Origin: Thalassospira tepidiphila MCCC 1A03514
GTDB taxonomy: Bacteria > Pseudomonadota > Alphaproteobacteria > Rhodospirillales > Thalassospiraceae
Assembly: GCF_001662875.1 (NCBI RefSeq)
Contig: NZ_JPVZ01000002.1
Coordinates: forward strand, 310,001-374,000
Reading direction: 5' to 3'
DNA length: 64,000 bases
A program made the position numbers and the translations under genes. How positions within the stretch are numbered: position 1 is the first letter of the stretch; each line of letters opens with the position of its first letter. The notes under the pieces are model-generated. The model searched no databases, had not been told where the DNA came from, and saw only the letters and a program-made list of their open reading frames with translations. Shown in pieces: positions 35,867 to 45,757 of the stretch.

Positions 35867-35893
35867 TTGACCGGGGCGTCTGCCGTGCTAACT
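35867..35893 (+). promoter_or_regulatory. Weak candidate promoter of hslV
   Basis: TTGACC (35867-35872) and CTAACT (35888-35893) with 15-base spacing, 38 bases upstream of the hslV start. It is preceded by CCC as in CCCTTGA, which is reminiscent of alphaproteobacterial heat-shock promoters, but the -10 is a poor match. Confidence 0.3.
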
Positions 35894-35930
35894 CTTGGGC
35901 GAAGCAATCGATGAGATTCAAGGATAATTC

Positions 35931-36491
35931 ATGAGCGAACAACAAAGCTGGCATGGCACGACAATTCTGTCCGTGCGCAAGGGCAATGAAGTCGTGGTGG
36001 CCGGTGATGGTCAGGTCTCGCTTGGTCCGACGGTGATCAAGGGCAATGCCCGCAAGGTGCGCCGGATCGGCCAGAAGGGCGAGATCATGGTGGGCTTTGC
36101 CGGGGCAACGGCAGATGCCTTTACCCTGCTGGAACGGCTTGAAGCCAAGCTTGATCGTCATCCGGGCCAGACCATGCGCGCCTGTGTAGAGTTGGCCAAG
36201 GACTGGCGGACAGATCGTTACCTTCGCAAGCTCGAAGCCATGATGGCGGTGGCCGATAAGGACGTGTCACTGGTTCTGACCGGCCAGGGTGATGTTCTTG
36301 AACCCGAAGATGGCATCATTGCCATTGGTTCGGGTGGTAACTATGCGCTTGCTGCGGCTCGGGCCCTGCTTGATCAGGACCTCAGTGCCGAGGAAATTGC
36401 CCGCAAGGCCATGGCGATTGCCGGTGAGATTTGCGTCTACACTAACGGCAATGTCTTGCTTGAGAAAATCGATATCGAGGATGCGAAATAA
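35931..36491 (+). CDS. hslV: ATP-dependent protease peptidase subunit HslV (ClpQ)
   Basis: Threonine peptidase that forms a double hexamer capped by HslU in the cytoplasm and degrades misfolded and regulatory proteins. 186 residues. The N-terminal propeptide MSEQQSWHG is removed to expose the catalytic Thr (T10, [10 protein letters not shown]). Further motifs are [26 protein letters not shown] and [14 protein letters not shown]. Followed by hslU after an unusually long 180-base gap that contains a repeat element. Confidence 0.97.
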   Translation: MSEQQSWHGTTILSVRKGNEVVVAGDGQVSLGPTVIKGNARKVRRIGQKGEIMVGFAGATADAFTLLERLEAKLDRHPGQTMRACVELAKDWRTDRYLRKLEAMMAVADKDVSLVLTGQGDVLEPEDGIIAIGSGGNYALAAARALLDQDLSAEEIARKAMAIAGEICVYTNGNVLLEKIDIEDAK

Positions 36492-36532
36492 CGGTGCCAG
36501 CAAACGTCGCCTTTCGGGCTGCAAATAACGAA

Positions 36533-36612
36533 GACCTGCGCTTCCGGTGCTCACGCACATCAAAGTGCGCTGCGCTCCGGTTCTCGGGCTCCGTCATTTT
36601 CGCCACGAAAAT
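36533..36612. repeat. Repeat element between hslV and hslU (paired direct repeats around a hairpin)
   Basis: Two imperfect direct copies, CTGCGCTTCCGGTGCTC (36536-36552) and CTGCGCTCCGGTTCTC (36570-36585), flank a small hairpin CGCAC/GTGCG (36554-36558 with 36565-36569). A second hairpin ATTTTCG/CGAAAAT follows (36596-36602 with 36606-36612). The pattern resembles dispersed extragenic repeats of bacteria; copies elsewhere in the genome cannot be checked here. Confidence 0.5.
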
Positions 36613-36671
36613 CGACGTTTAAGTTGAATGGGCCGCTTCTGCATTCGTCGCAAAAAGATACGGAATAAATC

Positions 36672-37982
36672 ATGACCCAACATTACAGCCCGCGCGAAAT
36701 TGTTTCCGAACTGGACCGTCATATCATCGGTCAGAAGGATGCCAAGCGCGCGGTCGCCATTGCGCTGCGTAACCGCTGGCGCCGTCAGCAGCTTGACGAA
36801 ACCATGCGCAATGAGGTTCTTCCGAAAAACATCCTGATGATCGGCCCGACCGGTGTCGGTAAAACCGAAATCGCGCGTCGCCTTGCCAAACTGGCCGAGG
36901 CCCCGTTCATCAAGATCGAAGCGACCAAATTCACCGAGGTTGGTTATGTCGGGCGCGACGTTGAACAGATCGTGCGTGATCTGGTGGAAGTGTCGATTGA
37001 TCTGACCCGCGAAAGCATGCGCAAGAAAGTCCGCGCCAAGGCCGAAATGCAGGCCGAGGAACGCATTCTGGATGGTTTGGTCGGTGAAAATGCATCGTCC
37101 GAGACCCGCCAGAAGTTCCGCAAGATGCTGCGCGAAGGCGAACTTCAGCACAAAGAAATCGAGATTAACGTGCAGGAAAGCAGTGCTGCTTCGATGCCGA
37201 CCATCGATATTCCGGGCATGCCCGGTGCACAGATGGGGATGCTGAACCTCAATGACATGTTCGGCAAGGCGTTTGGTGGCAATACCAAGCCCAAGCGCAT
37301 GACGGTCGAAGAAGCCTTTGAGCGCCTGATCGATGAAGAAGGTGACAAGCTTCTCGATAATGACAAGGTCACTGCCGAGGCGATTGAAAATGTCGAACAG
37401 AACGGCATCGTGTTCCTGGATGAAATCGACAAGATCACCGCGCGTTCCGAACGTGGTGGCGATGTGTCGCGCGAAGGTGTTCAGCGCGATCTGTTGCCGT
37501 TGATCGAGGGGACCAACGTTTCAACCAAGCATGGCACGGTCAAAACCGACCATATCCTGTTCATCTGTTCTGGTGCGTTCCACCTTGCAAAGCCGTCTGA
37601 TCTTCTGCCGGAATTGCAGGGTCGTCTGCCGATCCGTGTAGAGCTTAAGGCGCTGACGGAGGGCGACTTCCGCCGCATCCTGATGGAGCCGGAAGCATCC
37701 CTGATTAAACAGTATATCGCGCTGATGAAGACCGAGGATGTCACACTCGACTTTACCGAAGATGCGGTCGATGAAATTGCCCGTATTTCGGCAAATGTGA
37801 ACGAATCAGTCGAAAATATCGGGGCGCGTCGCCTGCATACGGTGCTGGAAAAGCTGCTCGATGATATCAGCTTTACCGCCACCGACCGTGGGGGCGAGAC
37901 TTTCAAGGTCGATGCCAATTATGTCCGCGAACAGGTCGAAGACCTTGCCAAGGATACCGATCTTTCGAAGTTTATTCTGTAA
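36672..37982 (+). CDS. hslU: ATP-dependent protease ATPase subunit HslU (ClpY)
   Basis: AAA+ unfoldase that feeds substrates to HslV. 436 residues. Walker A GPTGVGKT is at 58-65, followed by the sensor-like [17 protein letters not shown]. The intermediate domain inserted between Walker A and B spans about 105-240. Walker B is [10 protein letters not shown]; the pore and sensor regions include [28 protein letters not shown]. The C-terminal tail ends DTDLSKFIL, the motif that docks into HslV and activates it. A strong terminator follows. Confidence 0.98.
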   Translation: MTQHYSPREIVSELDRHIIGQKDAKRAVAIALRNRWRRQQLDETMRNEVLPKNILMIGPTGVGKTEIARRLAKLAEAPFIKIEATKFTEVGYVGRDVEQIVRDLVEVSIDLTRESMRKKVRAKAEMQAEERILDGLVGENASSETRQKFRKMLREGELQHKEIEINVQESSAASMPTIDIPGMPGAQMGMLNLNDMFGKAFGGNTKPKRMTVEEAFERLIDEEGDKLLDNDKVTAEAIENVEQNGIVFLDEIDKITARSERGGDVSREGVQRDLLPLIEGTNVSTKHGTVKTDHILFICSGAFHLAKPSDLLPELQGRLPIRVELKALTEGDFRRILMEPEASLIKQYIALMKTEDVTLDFTEDAVDEIARISANVNESVENIGARRLHTVLEKLLDDISFTATDRGGETFKVDANYVREQVEDLAKDTDLSKFIL

Positions 37983-38010
37983 TCGAAACGTTCGATCAGA
38001 CCAGATATGC

Positions 38011-38046
38011 AAAAGGCCAGCACATTGTTGCTGGCCTTTTTGTTTT
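38011..38046. terminator. Bidirectional terminator between hslU and phoR
   Basis: Perfect 12-bp stem AAAAGGCCAGCA / TGCTGGCCTTTT (38011-38022 with 38029-38040, loop CATTGT) followed by TGTTTTT; the leading A run serves the opposite strand. Located between convergent genes. Confidence 0.88.
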
Positions 38047-38064
38047 TGCATGTCTTCCAGACGC

Positions 38065-39474
38065 TTAGGCGGAATGCAGTTTCCGGACATTGTCGCCGGT
38101 TTTGGCCGGGAGATAGACCGTAAAGACCGAGCCGACACCCTGTTCACTTTCGATCTGCATGGTGCCGCGGTGGCGTTGCACCAGATGTTTGACGATGGCC
38201 AGCCCAAGGCCAGTACCGCCAACCGCGCGGGAGCGTGCAGTATCAACGCGGTAGAAACGCTCCGTCAGGCGCGGCAGGTGTTCACGGGCGATGCCATCGG
38301 AATGATCGCGGATGGCAACAGCCATGATGCGGTCGTGGCGGAAACGCGCCAGTGCACCCGGCGGGTTTTTGGCCAGACTGATCGAAACTTCGACATCGGT
38401 ATTGGCGTGTCCGTATTTGATGGCGTTTTCGACCAGATTGACAAAGACCTGGGTCAGTTCCTTTTCCTCGCCAACCATTTCCGTGTCATCAAGCGTGCTG
38501 GTGACACGGATGTTCATGCCCTTGGCTTCGGCCTTCAGGGCAAGGCTTTTGGCGACCTTGCCAATGATCTTGCCAACATCGCAATCTTCGGAGGGCGGGG
38601 TATGTTCATTAAGCTCGATCCGGGCAAGAGACAGCAGGTCTTCGATCAGATGCTGCATGCGCTGGGCCTGATCGCGCATCACCGGCAGGAACTGGTTGAG
38701 CGCGTCAGGATCGTCCTTGGCCGGGCCTTCAAGCGTTTCGATAAAGCCCAGCAGCACCGAAAGAGGCGTACGCAGTTCGTGCCCGGCATCGGTTGCGAAG
38801 TCGGCGCGCATCTGTTCGAGTTTGCGAAGCTCGGTCAGATCGGAGAATGTCAGAACGAAGTTCCGGTCGCCGGCAGCAGCAGGCAGGCGCGCGGTCAGTA
38901 CGTCGAAGTGACGGTGCGCGTCCGCCGCCAGCACGAATTCCGCATGCTTCATGGTTTCGCGCGCGCTTGCGACATCGTCAAAGGCATCCAGCAGGATCGG
39001 GTCACGGATAAAACGCGTCAGATCACGGCCGGTTTCGAGGTTGTGAAACAGGCCCTTGGCCGCCCGGTTAAACCCCGTGACCACGCGATGGCGATTGACC
39101 ATCACCACCGGGTTTGGCAGGTGATCAAGGATTTCGGCATCGGTGCTGGTTTGTGCCTCAAGCAGGGCGATGCGATCACGAAATGCCGCGGCAATCTGGG
39201 TATAGAGCGATGAAAGCTCGGAGGCGGCGGCAAAGCTGATATGTTGCGGCGGGGTGCCTTTATAGCGGTCGCGCAGATCGGTCGCGTAGCGTGCCACCCG
39301 GCGCAGATCGCCAAAATAGATGCGCAAGATCGCCGCAGCCCCGAGCCACGCGGCGGTCGCAGACAGGATCGCTGTGCCCCAGCCAAGCTGCTCCATCGCC
39401 GCAAGGACGACAAAGACAACACCTGCCGGAAAGGCAACGGCCAAAGCCGTAAGTATCAATTGGCGGAAACCCAA
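38065..39474 (-). CDS. phoR: PhoR-type sensor histidine kinase
   Basis: 469 residues. Two N-terminal membrane segments (about 6-26 and 33-50, loop very short, hence no large periplasmic sensor), a PAS domain around 110-215 (DHLPNPVVMVNRHRVVTGFNRAAKGLF), the phosphoacceptor H-box DAGHELRTPLSVLLGFIETL, the N box VNLVENAIKYGH, and G boxes HSDGIAREHLPRL and GGTGLGLAIVKHL. This topology and order are those of PhoR in phosphate signalling. No phoB, pst or phoU gene is adjacent in this window, so phosphate function rests on similarity alone. Confidence 0.85.
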   Translation of the reverse strand: MGFRQLILTALAVAFPAGVVFVVLAAMEQLGWGTAILSATAAWLGAAAILRIYFGDLRRVARYATDLRDRYKGTPPQHISFAAASELSSLYTQIAAAFRDRIALLEAQTSTDAEILDHLPNPVVMVNRHRVVTGFNRAAKGLFHNLETGRDLTRFIRDPILLDAFDDVASARETMKHAEFVLAADAHRHFDVLTARLPAAAGDRNFVLTFSDLTELRKLEQMRADFATDAGHELRTPLSVLLGFIETLEGPAKDDPDALNQFLPVMRDQAQRMQHLIEDLLSLARIELNEHTPPSEDCDVGKIIGKVAKSLALKAEAKGMNIRVTSTLDDTEMVGEEKELTQVFVNLVENAIKYGHANTDVEVSISLAKNPPGALARFRHDRIMAVAIRDHSDGIAREHLPRLTERFYRVDTARSRAVGGTGLGLAIVKHLVQRHRGTMQIESEQGVGSVFTVYLPAKTGDNVRKLHSA

Positions 39475-39694
39475 TTAACGCTCCTGTTTAAACGGGGTGA
39501 CGGCGGTTTATCACGCGTGTGATCAAAAGTGGACCTAAAATGGTTATGGGCCAGTAAAGATCAAATAAAACTTTGATGACAGTTTTCTAAGCACTGAAGT
39601 GATTGAAAATATCTGTCGGGCGCGTGGTGATGCCATCCACTGCCCAACGCCTTTGGGCAAGATGCTCATGTGGGGAGTGTATCGGTTTGCGCCA

Positions 39695-39726
39695 ACCGGC
39701 GGGCGGATGTTTTAACGCCCGCCGGT
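39695..39726 (-). terminator. Strong hairpin downstream of the RutE-like gene
   Basis: Perfect 11-bp stem ACCGGCGGGCG / CGCCCGCCGGT (39695-39705 with 39716-39726, 10-base loop), 32 bases beyond the RutE-like stop on the minus strand. No T-run, so termination may be weak. The rest of the 284-base gap to phoR holds nothing recognisable. Confidence 0.45.
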
Positions 39727-39758
39727 CAGGTTCTTGCTTGGTGTGATCAGAAGCCTGA

Positions 39759-40340
39759 TCAGATGATTTCAGCACCCTGGTCGAAGCTCAGGCGCGGCTG
39801 GCGTTCAAACAGCTTGCTGCCATCGCCATAGCCGATATTGAGCAGGAAGTTGCTTTTATACGCGGTGCCAGCAAAGAATTCGGCATCGACCTTGGCGTTA
39901 TCGAAGCCCGACATCCCGCCACAATCAAGGCCAACGGCCCGAAGGGCGAGGATGAAATAGCCTGCCTGCAGCGTGCCATTACGGAATGCGCTGGTTTTGA
40001 TGGCTTCTTCCTTGCCGGCAAACCACGACCGGGCATCGGTATGCGGGAACAGGTCGGGCAATTTTTCGTAAAATTCCATGTCATGGGCGATGATGGCGGT
40101 CACCGGTGCCGTCATGGTTTTTTCGATATTGCCCTCTGCCAGGCAGGGTTTGAGGCGTGCACGGGCTTCATCGGTGGTGACGAATGTAATGCGCATCGGT
40201 TCGCAATTGGCACTTGTCGGGCCCAGTACGGTCAGGTCCCAGGCCTTTTTGAGAAGTGCCGGGTCGACCGGTTTGTCGTGCCAGACATTGTGGGTGCGGC
40301 CATTGTGAAAAAGAAGGTCAAGTCCATCAGAATTAAGCAT
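39759..40340 (-). CDS. RutE-like malonic semialdehyde reductase (nitroreductase family)
   Basis: 193 residues of the flavin-dependent nitroreductase fold. The start [35 protein letters not shown] and the core [28 protein letters not shown] match the RutE/YdfG-substitute subgroup, which reduces malonic semialdehyde in pyrimidine ring degradation. [16 protein letters not shown] closes the domain. No other rut gene is nearby, so the role may be general aldehyde or quinone reduction. Confidence 0.82.
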   Translation of the reverse strand: MLNSDGLDLLFHNGRTHNVWHDKPVDPALLKKAWDLTVLGPTSANCEPMRITFVTTDEARARLKPCLAEGNIEKTMTAPVTAIIAHDMEFYEKLPDLFPHTDARSWFAGKEEAIKTSAFRNGTLQAGYFILALRAVGLDCGGMSGFDNAKVDAEFFAGTAYKSNFLLNIGYGDGSKLFERQPRLSFDQGAEII

Positions 40341-40593
40341 GCATCCTCGTCAATCAGAAGTGGTTGCCAAAAGTTCGATATGGTTACCATTAGATTTGTA
40401 ATGTGGCGGACAACTGGCAAGAGCTGATATGAACTGTGGAAAAACAATCGGTTCACTGGTATTTTCGAAGTCAAAATGACCCTGCAAAACGCAATGCGTG
40501 GGGCAGGAGACGGGTTTTCTACTGGGGGGAGATCCGAGGGCGCGAATGAGTTGCGCCCCGGCGTGGGTGGATCGCAAGATACTGGAAACAGAT

Positions 40594-41859
40594 ATGGCAG
40601 TTGAGACCAAAGGGCACAGCGCAATTTCGGCAGTGATGCGGGTGAAACCGCCGCGCAGGATGCACGGCCTTATTGTCGGTGTCTCCTTCGCGGTTGGGCT
40701 TACTTTTGGTGCTACGGCGGGCTTTGCCCAGATCGCGTCGGATAGCGCACCTGCAACAGATGAAACGGTTGAGGCGACGACGGCTGAGCCTGCGGTAACG
40801 GGTGCGGATGGTGCCGAAACCCCGGAAACCCCGGAAGTCCCGACGACCGAGGCAACAGCACCACAGGACGCAGCCCAGTCCGATGCGCCGCAAAGTGCGG
40901 ATCAGGAAATGGTTGCGCAAAGCGGAGACGCGACCTCGGCCGTGGTGTTTATGTATCATCGCTTTGGCGAGGGCGAATATCCTTCGACCAACATCACGAT
41001 GGAACAGTTCGACCAGCACGTCAAAGAACTGACCAGCGGTCCCTATACCGTGATGGGCGTTCCGCAGATTGTGAGCGCGCTTGCCGATGGCAAGGGGCTT
41101 CCGGATCGCACCATCGGCATTACGGTCGATGATGCCTATCGTTCAGTTTACGAAAAGGCCTGGCCGGTATTTCGTGAACACAACCTGCCCTTCACCGTGT
41201 TTGTTTCCACCGAACAACTTGATTCGGGCTATGCCAACTACATGACCTGGGACATGGTGCGCGAATTGTCCAAAGCGGGTGTAACGATTGGTGGTCACAG
41301 CCAGAACCACGCCCATTTGCCTGATTTCGACATCGATCGCGTTAAGGCAGAGCTTGCCAATTCTGCCGCCCGCTTCGAGGAAGAACTCGGCTATGTGCCG
41401 GAAATCTTTGCTTATCCCTATGGGGAAGCCAATGGCGAGGTCATCGCCGCGGTCAAGGAAGCCGGTTATCGCGCGGCCTTTGGCCAGCAAAGCGGTGCGA
41501 TGCACACCGAATCCGATTTTATGTATCTGCCGCGTTATGCCCTGAACGAACATTACGGCGCGATGGATCGGTTTAATCTGGCGGCGAATTCCCTGCCACT
41601 TGTGGTCAGCGATGTCACACCGGCTGATTATAGGCTGACCCGCAATCCGCCGGCCTTTGGCTTTACGCTGGCAGAACCGGCCCCGTCGATGAACTGTTAT
41701 CCGTCCGAAGGGGAGCCGACCATGTCGCGCCTTGGCGAAGAACGGGTTGAAATCCGCCTCGATGGTCCGGTTTCAAGCGGGCGCTGGCGGATCAACTGCA
41801 CCGCCATGGGACCAGATTCACGCTGGCGCTGGTTCGGAATGCTTTATACCGTTCCATAA
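40594..41859 (+). CDS. Secreted polysaccharide deacetylase-like protein
   Basis: 421 residues from the ATG at 40594 (MAVETKGHSA); the frame is open to 40498. Signal anchor at about 24-45 (GLIVGVSFAVGLTFGATAGFA), then a long Ala/Glu/Thr/Pro-rich linker (about 50-105). The NodB-type domain follows: VVFMYHRFGEGEYP, ITVDDAYRSVYEKAWPVFREHNLPFTVFVS with the catalytic DD pair, IGGHSQNHAHL with the HSxxH zinc site, and FAYPYGEANGEVIAAVKEAGY. A C-terminal beta domain of about 90 residues follows. Probably removes acetyl groups from an envelope glycan; the substrate is unknown. Confidence 0.88.
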   Translation: MAVETKGHSAISAVMRVKPPRRMHGLIVGVSFAVGLTFGATAGFAQIASDSAPATDETVEATTAEPAVTGADGAETPETPEVPTTEATAPQDAAQSDAPQSADQEMVAQSGDATSAVVFMYHRFGEGEYPSTNITMEQFDQHVKELTSGPYTVMGVPQIVSALADGKGLPDRTIGITVDDAYRSVYEKAWPVFREHNLPFTVFVSTEQLDSGYANYMTWDMVRELSKAGVTIGGHSQNHAHLPDFDIDRVKAELANSAARFEEELGYVPEIFAYPYGEANGEVIAAVKEAGYRAAFGQQSGAMHTESDFMYLPRYALNEHYGAMDRFNLAANSLPLVVSDVTPADYRLTRNPPAFGFTLAEPAPSMNCYPSEGEPTMSRLGEERVEIRLDGPVSSGRWRINCTAMGPDSRWRWFGMLYTVP

Positions 41860-41921
41860 GCAACCGGTTGATGGCGCAAAACCCGATATTCAGCGTCGGG
41901 ATCTGAAATCCAAATAAAATC

Positions 41922-41955
41922 AACGCCATGTCCAGATACCGGGCATGGCGTTTTT
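41922..41955 (+). terminator. Terminator of the deacetylase gene
   Basis: Stem AACGCCATG / CATGGCGTT (41922-41930 with 41944-41952) running into five T at 41951-41955, 63 bases past the deacetylase stop. Confidence 0.82.
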
Positions 41956-42062
41956 CAAACTAGCCTGTGGCTTTTATCGTGTTCTTGATTGGGTTCTTGC
42001 GCCAGATTAGGGGACAATGTAGGTTAACCACACTTCTTAACCGTAATTAATTGGTAATCACA

Positions 42063-43289
42063 GTGCCAGGTGACTTAAATCGAAAGAGTGTCCTTCTGAT
42101 CATCTCGGGGGGCATTGCCGCCTATAAGGTGCTTGAGGTGATCCGTCGGTTGCGTGATCGCGGGATCCATATCCGCGCCATCCTGACCAAGGGCGGGGCC
42201 GAGTTCGTGACACCGCTTTCGGTTGCGGCACTGACCGAAAACAAGGTCTATCAGGATCTGTTTTCCCTGACCGATGAAGCGGAAATGGGTCATATCCGCC
42301 TGTCGCGTGAGGCGGACCTTGTTCTGGTCGCCCCGGCAAGTGCCGATATTCTGGCCAAGATGGCGACCGGACAGGCCGGTGATCTGGCGACAACTGCGTT
42401 ACTTGCGACCAACAAGCCAGTGATGATTGCACCCGCAATGAATGTCGAGATGTGGAACCATCCGGCAACCCAAGCCAATATTGCCACCCTTGAAAGCCAT
42501 GGCGTGCTCCGCGTTGGCCCAGCGTCTGGCGACCTGGCCTGTGGCGAATTCGGATCGGGCCGTTTGGCCGAACCGGCCGAGATTATCGCAAGTGTTGTTG
42601 ATTTCCTGGAACAGCAAGACGCGCCCAAACCCCTTGCCGGTAAAAAGGCGGTGGTCACCAGCGGCCCGACCCATGAGCCGATTGATCCGGTGCGTTATAT
42701 CGCCAACCGGTCCTCGGGCAAGCAGGGCCACGCGATTGCCGAGGCGCTGGCACAGGCTGGTGCAGATGTGACACTGGTGACGGGTCCGGTAACCCTGCCT
42801 GATCCCGCAGGAGTGAAGGTCGTGCGCATCGAAACCGCACGCGAGATGCTGGGGGCCGTGCAGGCCGCCCTTCCCGCTGATATTGCCGTTTGTGCCGCGG
42901 CGGTCGCCGATTGGCGCACGGCTGATGAAGCCGGTCAGAAGCTTAAGAAAGATGGATCGGGGGTGATCCCCGACCTGAAGCTTTCGGAAAATCCCGACAT
43001 TCTGGCAACCATCAGCAAGTTCGGGCCAATGCGCCCGGGGCTCGTCATCGGTTTTGCCGCCGAGACAGAGAATGTCACCGACCATGCCCGCGCCAAAAGG
43101 GTACGCAAGGGGTGTGACTGGATCCTGGCCAATGATGTGGCGCCCGCGACCGGGACCTTTGGCGGGGATGATAACGAGATTTACCTGATTTCAGGCGATG
43201 ACGAAACCAGTGACGAACGATGGGAACGCCAAAGCAAGACCGGGGTAGCCCGCGCGTTAAGTGCGCGCATCATCAAACATTTTTCCTGA
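42063..43289 (+). CDS. coaBC: Bifunctional phosphopantothenoylcysteine decarboxylase / phosphopantothenate-cysteine ligase
   Basis: Two consecutive steps of coenzyme A synthesis. 408 residues from GTG 42063; TTG 42051 is an alternative and neither has a strong ribosome-binding site. The N-terminal flavin-binding CoaC half shows LIISGGIAAYKVLEVIRRL, VAPASADILAKMATGQAGDL and the PAMNVEMWNHPATQANI motif. The C-terminal CoaB half has VVTSGPTHEPIDPVRYIANRSSGKQG, AAVADWR and the KLKK motif. Followed 74 bases later by dut; the coaBC-dut order is a common bacterial arrangement. Confidence 0.95.
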   Translation: MPGDLNRKSVLLIISGGIAAYKVLEVIRRLRDRGIHIRAILTKGGAEFVTPLSVAALTENKVYQDLFSLTDEAEMGHIRLSREADLVLVAPASADILAKMATGQAGDLATTALLATNKPVMIAPAMNVEMWNHPATQANIATLESHGVLRVGPASGDLACGEFGSGRLAEPAEIIASVVDFLEQQDAPKPLAGKKAVVTSGPTHEPIDPVRYIANRSSGKQGHAIAEALAQAGADVTLVTGPVTLPDPAGVKVVRIETAREMLGAVQAALPADIAVCAAAVADWRTADEAGQKLKKDGSGVIPDLKLSENPDILATISKFGPMRPGLVIGFAAETENVTDHARAKRVRKGCDWILANDVAPATGTFGGDDNEIYLISGDDETSDERWERQSKTGVARALSARIIKHFS

Positions 43290-43363
43290 CGGGCGTATCC
43301 CGGAAGGCAGACCGAACGATTAGACCGGCAGATGATCCTGCCGGGACAAGACAAGGATAGACG

Positions 43364-43828
43364 ATGTCGCTTTTAAGCGTTGATTTAAAACAGCTTCCGC
43401 ACGGGGCGGACTTGCCGTTGCCGGAATACGTAACCGCGCAGTCAGCCGCGGTTGATTTGCAGGCTGCGATTGACGGGACGCTGGTTCTGGCACCGGGCAA
43501 ACGTGCCATGGTCGAAACCGGTATCGCCATCGCATTGCCCGCCGGGTTTGAAGCGCAGGTGCGTCCGCGGTCAGGCTTGGCGGCGAAAAACGGGGTCACG
43601 GTCCTTAACAGTCCGGGCACGATTGATGCCGATTATCGCGGCGAGATCAAAGTCATCCTGATTAATCATGGTGACGAAGCCTTTGAAATCGAGCGCGGCA
43701 TGCGCATTGCCCAGCTGGTGGTCGCACCGGTGACGCAAGTGACATGGAACGCCGTAGAAGACTTGAATGAAACCGCGCGTGGTGCGGGTGGTTTCGGTTC
43801 GACCGGAACAGCCAGCCCGGCCCGATAG
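43364..43828 (+). CDS. dut: Deoxyuridine 5'-triphosphate nucleotidohydrolase (dUTPase)
   Basis: Splits dUTP to dUMP and pyrophosphate, keeping uracil out of DNA and supplying thymidylate synthesis. 154 residues, trimeric-type fold. Motifs in order: [11 protein letters not shown] (motif 1), [30 protein letters not shown] (motifs 2 and 3), [14 protein letters not shown] (motif 4) and the C-terminal arm [10 protein letters not shown] (motif 5). Complete. Confidence 0.97.
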   Translation: MSLLSVDLKQLPHGADLPLPEYVTAQSAAVDLQAAIDGTLVLAPGKRAMVETGIAIALPAGFEAQVRPRSGLAAKNGVTVLNSPGTIDADYRGEIKVILINHGDEAFEIERGMRIAQLVVAPVTQVTWNAVEDLNETARGAGGFGSTGTASPAR

Positions 43829-43921
43829 GTTCGGGAAAGCATGCTGGTCGATCCGGTTTGACGCTATCTGGTTATGCCGTCTGGGGGGATGGCTGAACCG
43901 CAAGGGGAGTTGAGTGAAAAG

Positions 43922-44377
43922 ATGCTGAAGCTTTCTAAGAAGATGCTGTTTGCGATCGAGGCGGTTGTGGACATTGCCTATAACGCGGCGGGTGAGCCGG
44001 TCCAGAGCCGGGATATCACCGCGCGTCAGGGCATTCCGAAACGTTACCTTGAACAGACGTTGCAGCAGTTGGTGCGTGCCGACATTCTGGTCGGCGTGCG
44101 TGGCCCACGCGGGGGGTATCGGCTGGCGCGTGAACGCCGTCGCATTACGCTTGCCGATATCGTTTCGGTGATCCGGTCGATGGAAACATCTGATGACCCG
44201 ATCGAGGATCCCGCAGGATCGCCACTGGGCAAGGAAGTCGTCCGTCCGCTGTGGCGGGAATTGCAGGACGAAATGATGAAGCAGCTTGAAAAAATCACGG
44301 TCGAAGACCTGTGCAACCGGGCGCGTGATGCGGGCCTGCGCAGCGGGATCGAAGAGTCCCCGGATTTCATCATTTGA
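43922..44377 (+). CDS. Rrf2 family transcriptional regulator (CymR-like position)
   Basis: 151 residues from ATG 43922 (MLKLSKKMLFAIEAVVDIAYNA); starts up to 43874 are in frame and the choice is uncertain, though the conserved Rrf2 N-terminus begins here. The winged HTH (about 1-65) contains VQSRDITARQGIPKRYLEQTLQQLV and GPRGGYRLAR. The three cysteines that bind an iron-sulfur cluster in IscR are absent (the only Cys is in EDLCNRARDAG), so an IscR role is unlikely. Its position directly before cysK suggests a CymR-like regulator of cysteine synthesis. Confidence 0.85.
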   Translation: MLKLSKKMLFAIEAVVDIAYNAAGEPVQSRDITARQGIPKRYLEQTLQQLVRADILVGVRGPRGGYRLARERRRITLADIVSVIRSMETSDDPIEDPAGSPLGKEVVRPLWRELQDEMMKQLEKITVEDLCNRARDAGLRSGIEESPDFII

Positions 44378-44501
44378 TCTTATCGGGGTGCAGCGGTTTG
44401 GTGTATCGTCATTGCACAAGAAACTGCTGCTATTGAAGGTAAAACTACAAGTTTATGGAACGTTGCCCGGCACAGGATCTGTAAAAAATCTTTCAATCCG
44501 T

Positions 44502-44530
44502 TTGACCCGGATAAATAGCGAGATAAATAC
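44502..44530 (+). promoter_or_regulatory. Candidate cysK promoter with a GATAAATA direct repeat
   Basis: TTGACC (44502-44507), 16-base spacer and TAAATA (44524-44529), about 50 bases before the cysK start. GATAAATA occurs at 44510-44517 and 44522-44529, the first between -35 and -10 and the second over the -10, a good place for the upstream Rrf2 regulator to act. Confidence 0.4.
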
Positions 44531-44580
44531 AGATCAAAGATGTGCTTGATGGCAAAAATACAGAAACGTGCGAGGAAAAC

Positions 44581-45531
44581 ATGACTGAGTTTCGCGGCAA
44601 GATTTACGACAGCATCATCGACACCATTGGCGCAACGCCGCTGGTGCGCCTTTCGCGACTGGCAGAGGCCGAAGGTGTCAAAGCCGACCTGATCGGCAAG
44701 CTTGAATTCTTTAACCCGCTGGCCTCGGTCAAGGACCGTATTGGTCTGGCGATGATCGAAAATGCCGAGAAATCCGGCAAGATCAAGCCGGGCGCAACCC
44801 TGGTGGAGCCGACATCGGGCAATACCGGTATTGCGCTGGCCTTTGTGGCGGCGGCCAAGGGTTACAAGCTGATCCTGACCATGCCCGAAAGCATGTCGCT
44901 GGAACGTCGCAAGATGCTGATGCTTCTGGGTGCGCAGATTGATCTGACCCCGGCGGCCAAGGGCATGAAGGGTGCGGTTGCCCGTGCCGAAGAACTGGTT
45001 TCGGAAATTGACGGTGCCGTCATGCTTCAGCAGTTTGACAACCCGGCCAACCCGGAAATCCACCGCAACACCACGGCCGAGGAAATCATCAAGGATACTG
45101 CCGGCAAGGTAGATATCTTTGTTGCCGGTGTCGGTACCGGCGGGACCCTGACAGGGGTGGGTGAAGTGATTAAAAAGCATAACCCGAACATCCAGATCGT
45201 TGCTGTTGAGCCCGAAGACAGCCCGGTTATTTCCGGTGGTGCACCGGGCCCGCATAAAATTCAGGGCATTGGTGCCGGTTTTATTCCGGGCAACCTCAAT
45301 ATCGATGTCATCGACAAGGTCATGACCATCGGCAACGAGACCGCCTTTGCCACCGCCCGCAAGCTCGCCAGCATCGAAGGCCTTCCGACCGGTATTTCGT
45401 CCGGTGCAGCGGTTGCGGCCGGGATCGAGCTTGGCCAGCTGCCGGAAAACGAAGGCAAGCGCATTGTTGTGATCATACCGAGCTTTGCCGAACGGTATCT
45501 TTCGACCCCGTTGTTCGAAGGTCTGCAATAA
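44581..45531 (+). CDS. cysK: Cysteine synthase A (O-acetylserine sulfhydrylase)
   Basis: PLP enzyme joining sulfide and O-acetylserine to cysteine. 316 residues, start ATG 44581 after an AGGAAA site. PLP lysine K51 is in LASVKDRIG, the substrate loop TSGNTG is at 78-83, and the PLP phosphate loop is [16 protein letters not shown]. The C-terminal [19 protein letters not shown] is CysK-type. It lies 203 bases after the Rrf2 regulator gene and has its own terminator. Confidence 0.97.
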   Translation: MTEFRGKIYDSIIDTIGATPLVRLSRLAEAEGVKADLIGKLEFFNPLASVKDRIGLAMIENAEKSGKIKPGATLVEPTSGNTGIALAFVAAAKGYKLILTMPESMSLERRKMLMLLGAQIDLTPAAKGMKGAVARAEELVSEIDGAVMLQQFDNPANPEIHRNTTAEEIIKDTAGKVDIFVAGVGTGGTLTGVGEVIKKHNPNIQIVAVEPEDSPVISGGAPGPHKIQGIGAGFIPGNLNIDVIDKVMTIGNETAFATARKLASIEGLPTGISSGAAVAAGIELGQLPENEGKRIVVIIPSFAERYLSTPLFEGLQ

Positions 45532-45555
45532 GCAGCCTGAAAGACCAAAGATTTC

Positions 45556-45587
45556 AAAGGGTCCGGCACGATGTGCCGGGCCTTTTT
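45556..45587 (+). terminator. Terminator of cysK
   Basis: Stem with core CCGGCAC / GTGCCGG (45563-45569 with 45573-45579) extended by AAAGG/CCTTT and followed by five T, 25 bases past the stop. Confidence 0.85.
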
Positions 45588-45757
45588 CATTGGCGGAATG
45601 CGGGGCTCTGGCTTGGTTGACAGAGCACGTAAAGCATTTCGTTGCGATATGGATATGAAATCTTTGCTTGAGGCCACTGTTCCATGGGCTATATGCAAAA
45701 GCCTAGTGGATTACCATCTGATTTGATGACCGACGTTCTGACAGGAAGCCCACCCGC

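Noticed and set aside
36492..36671. A small gene between hslV and hslU
   Set aside because: No supported frame with a ribosome-binding site; the bases are explained by repeats and hairpins.
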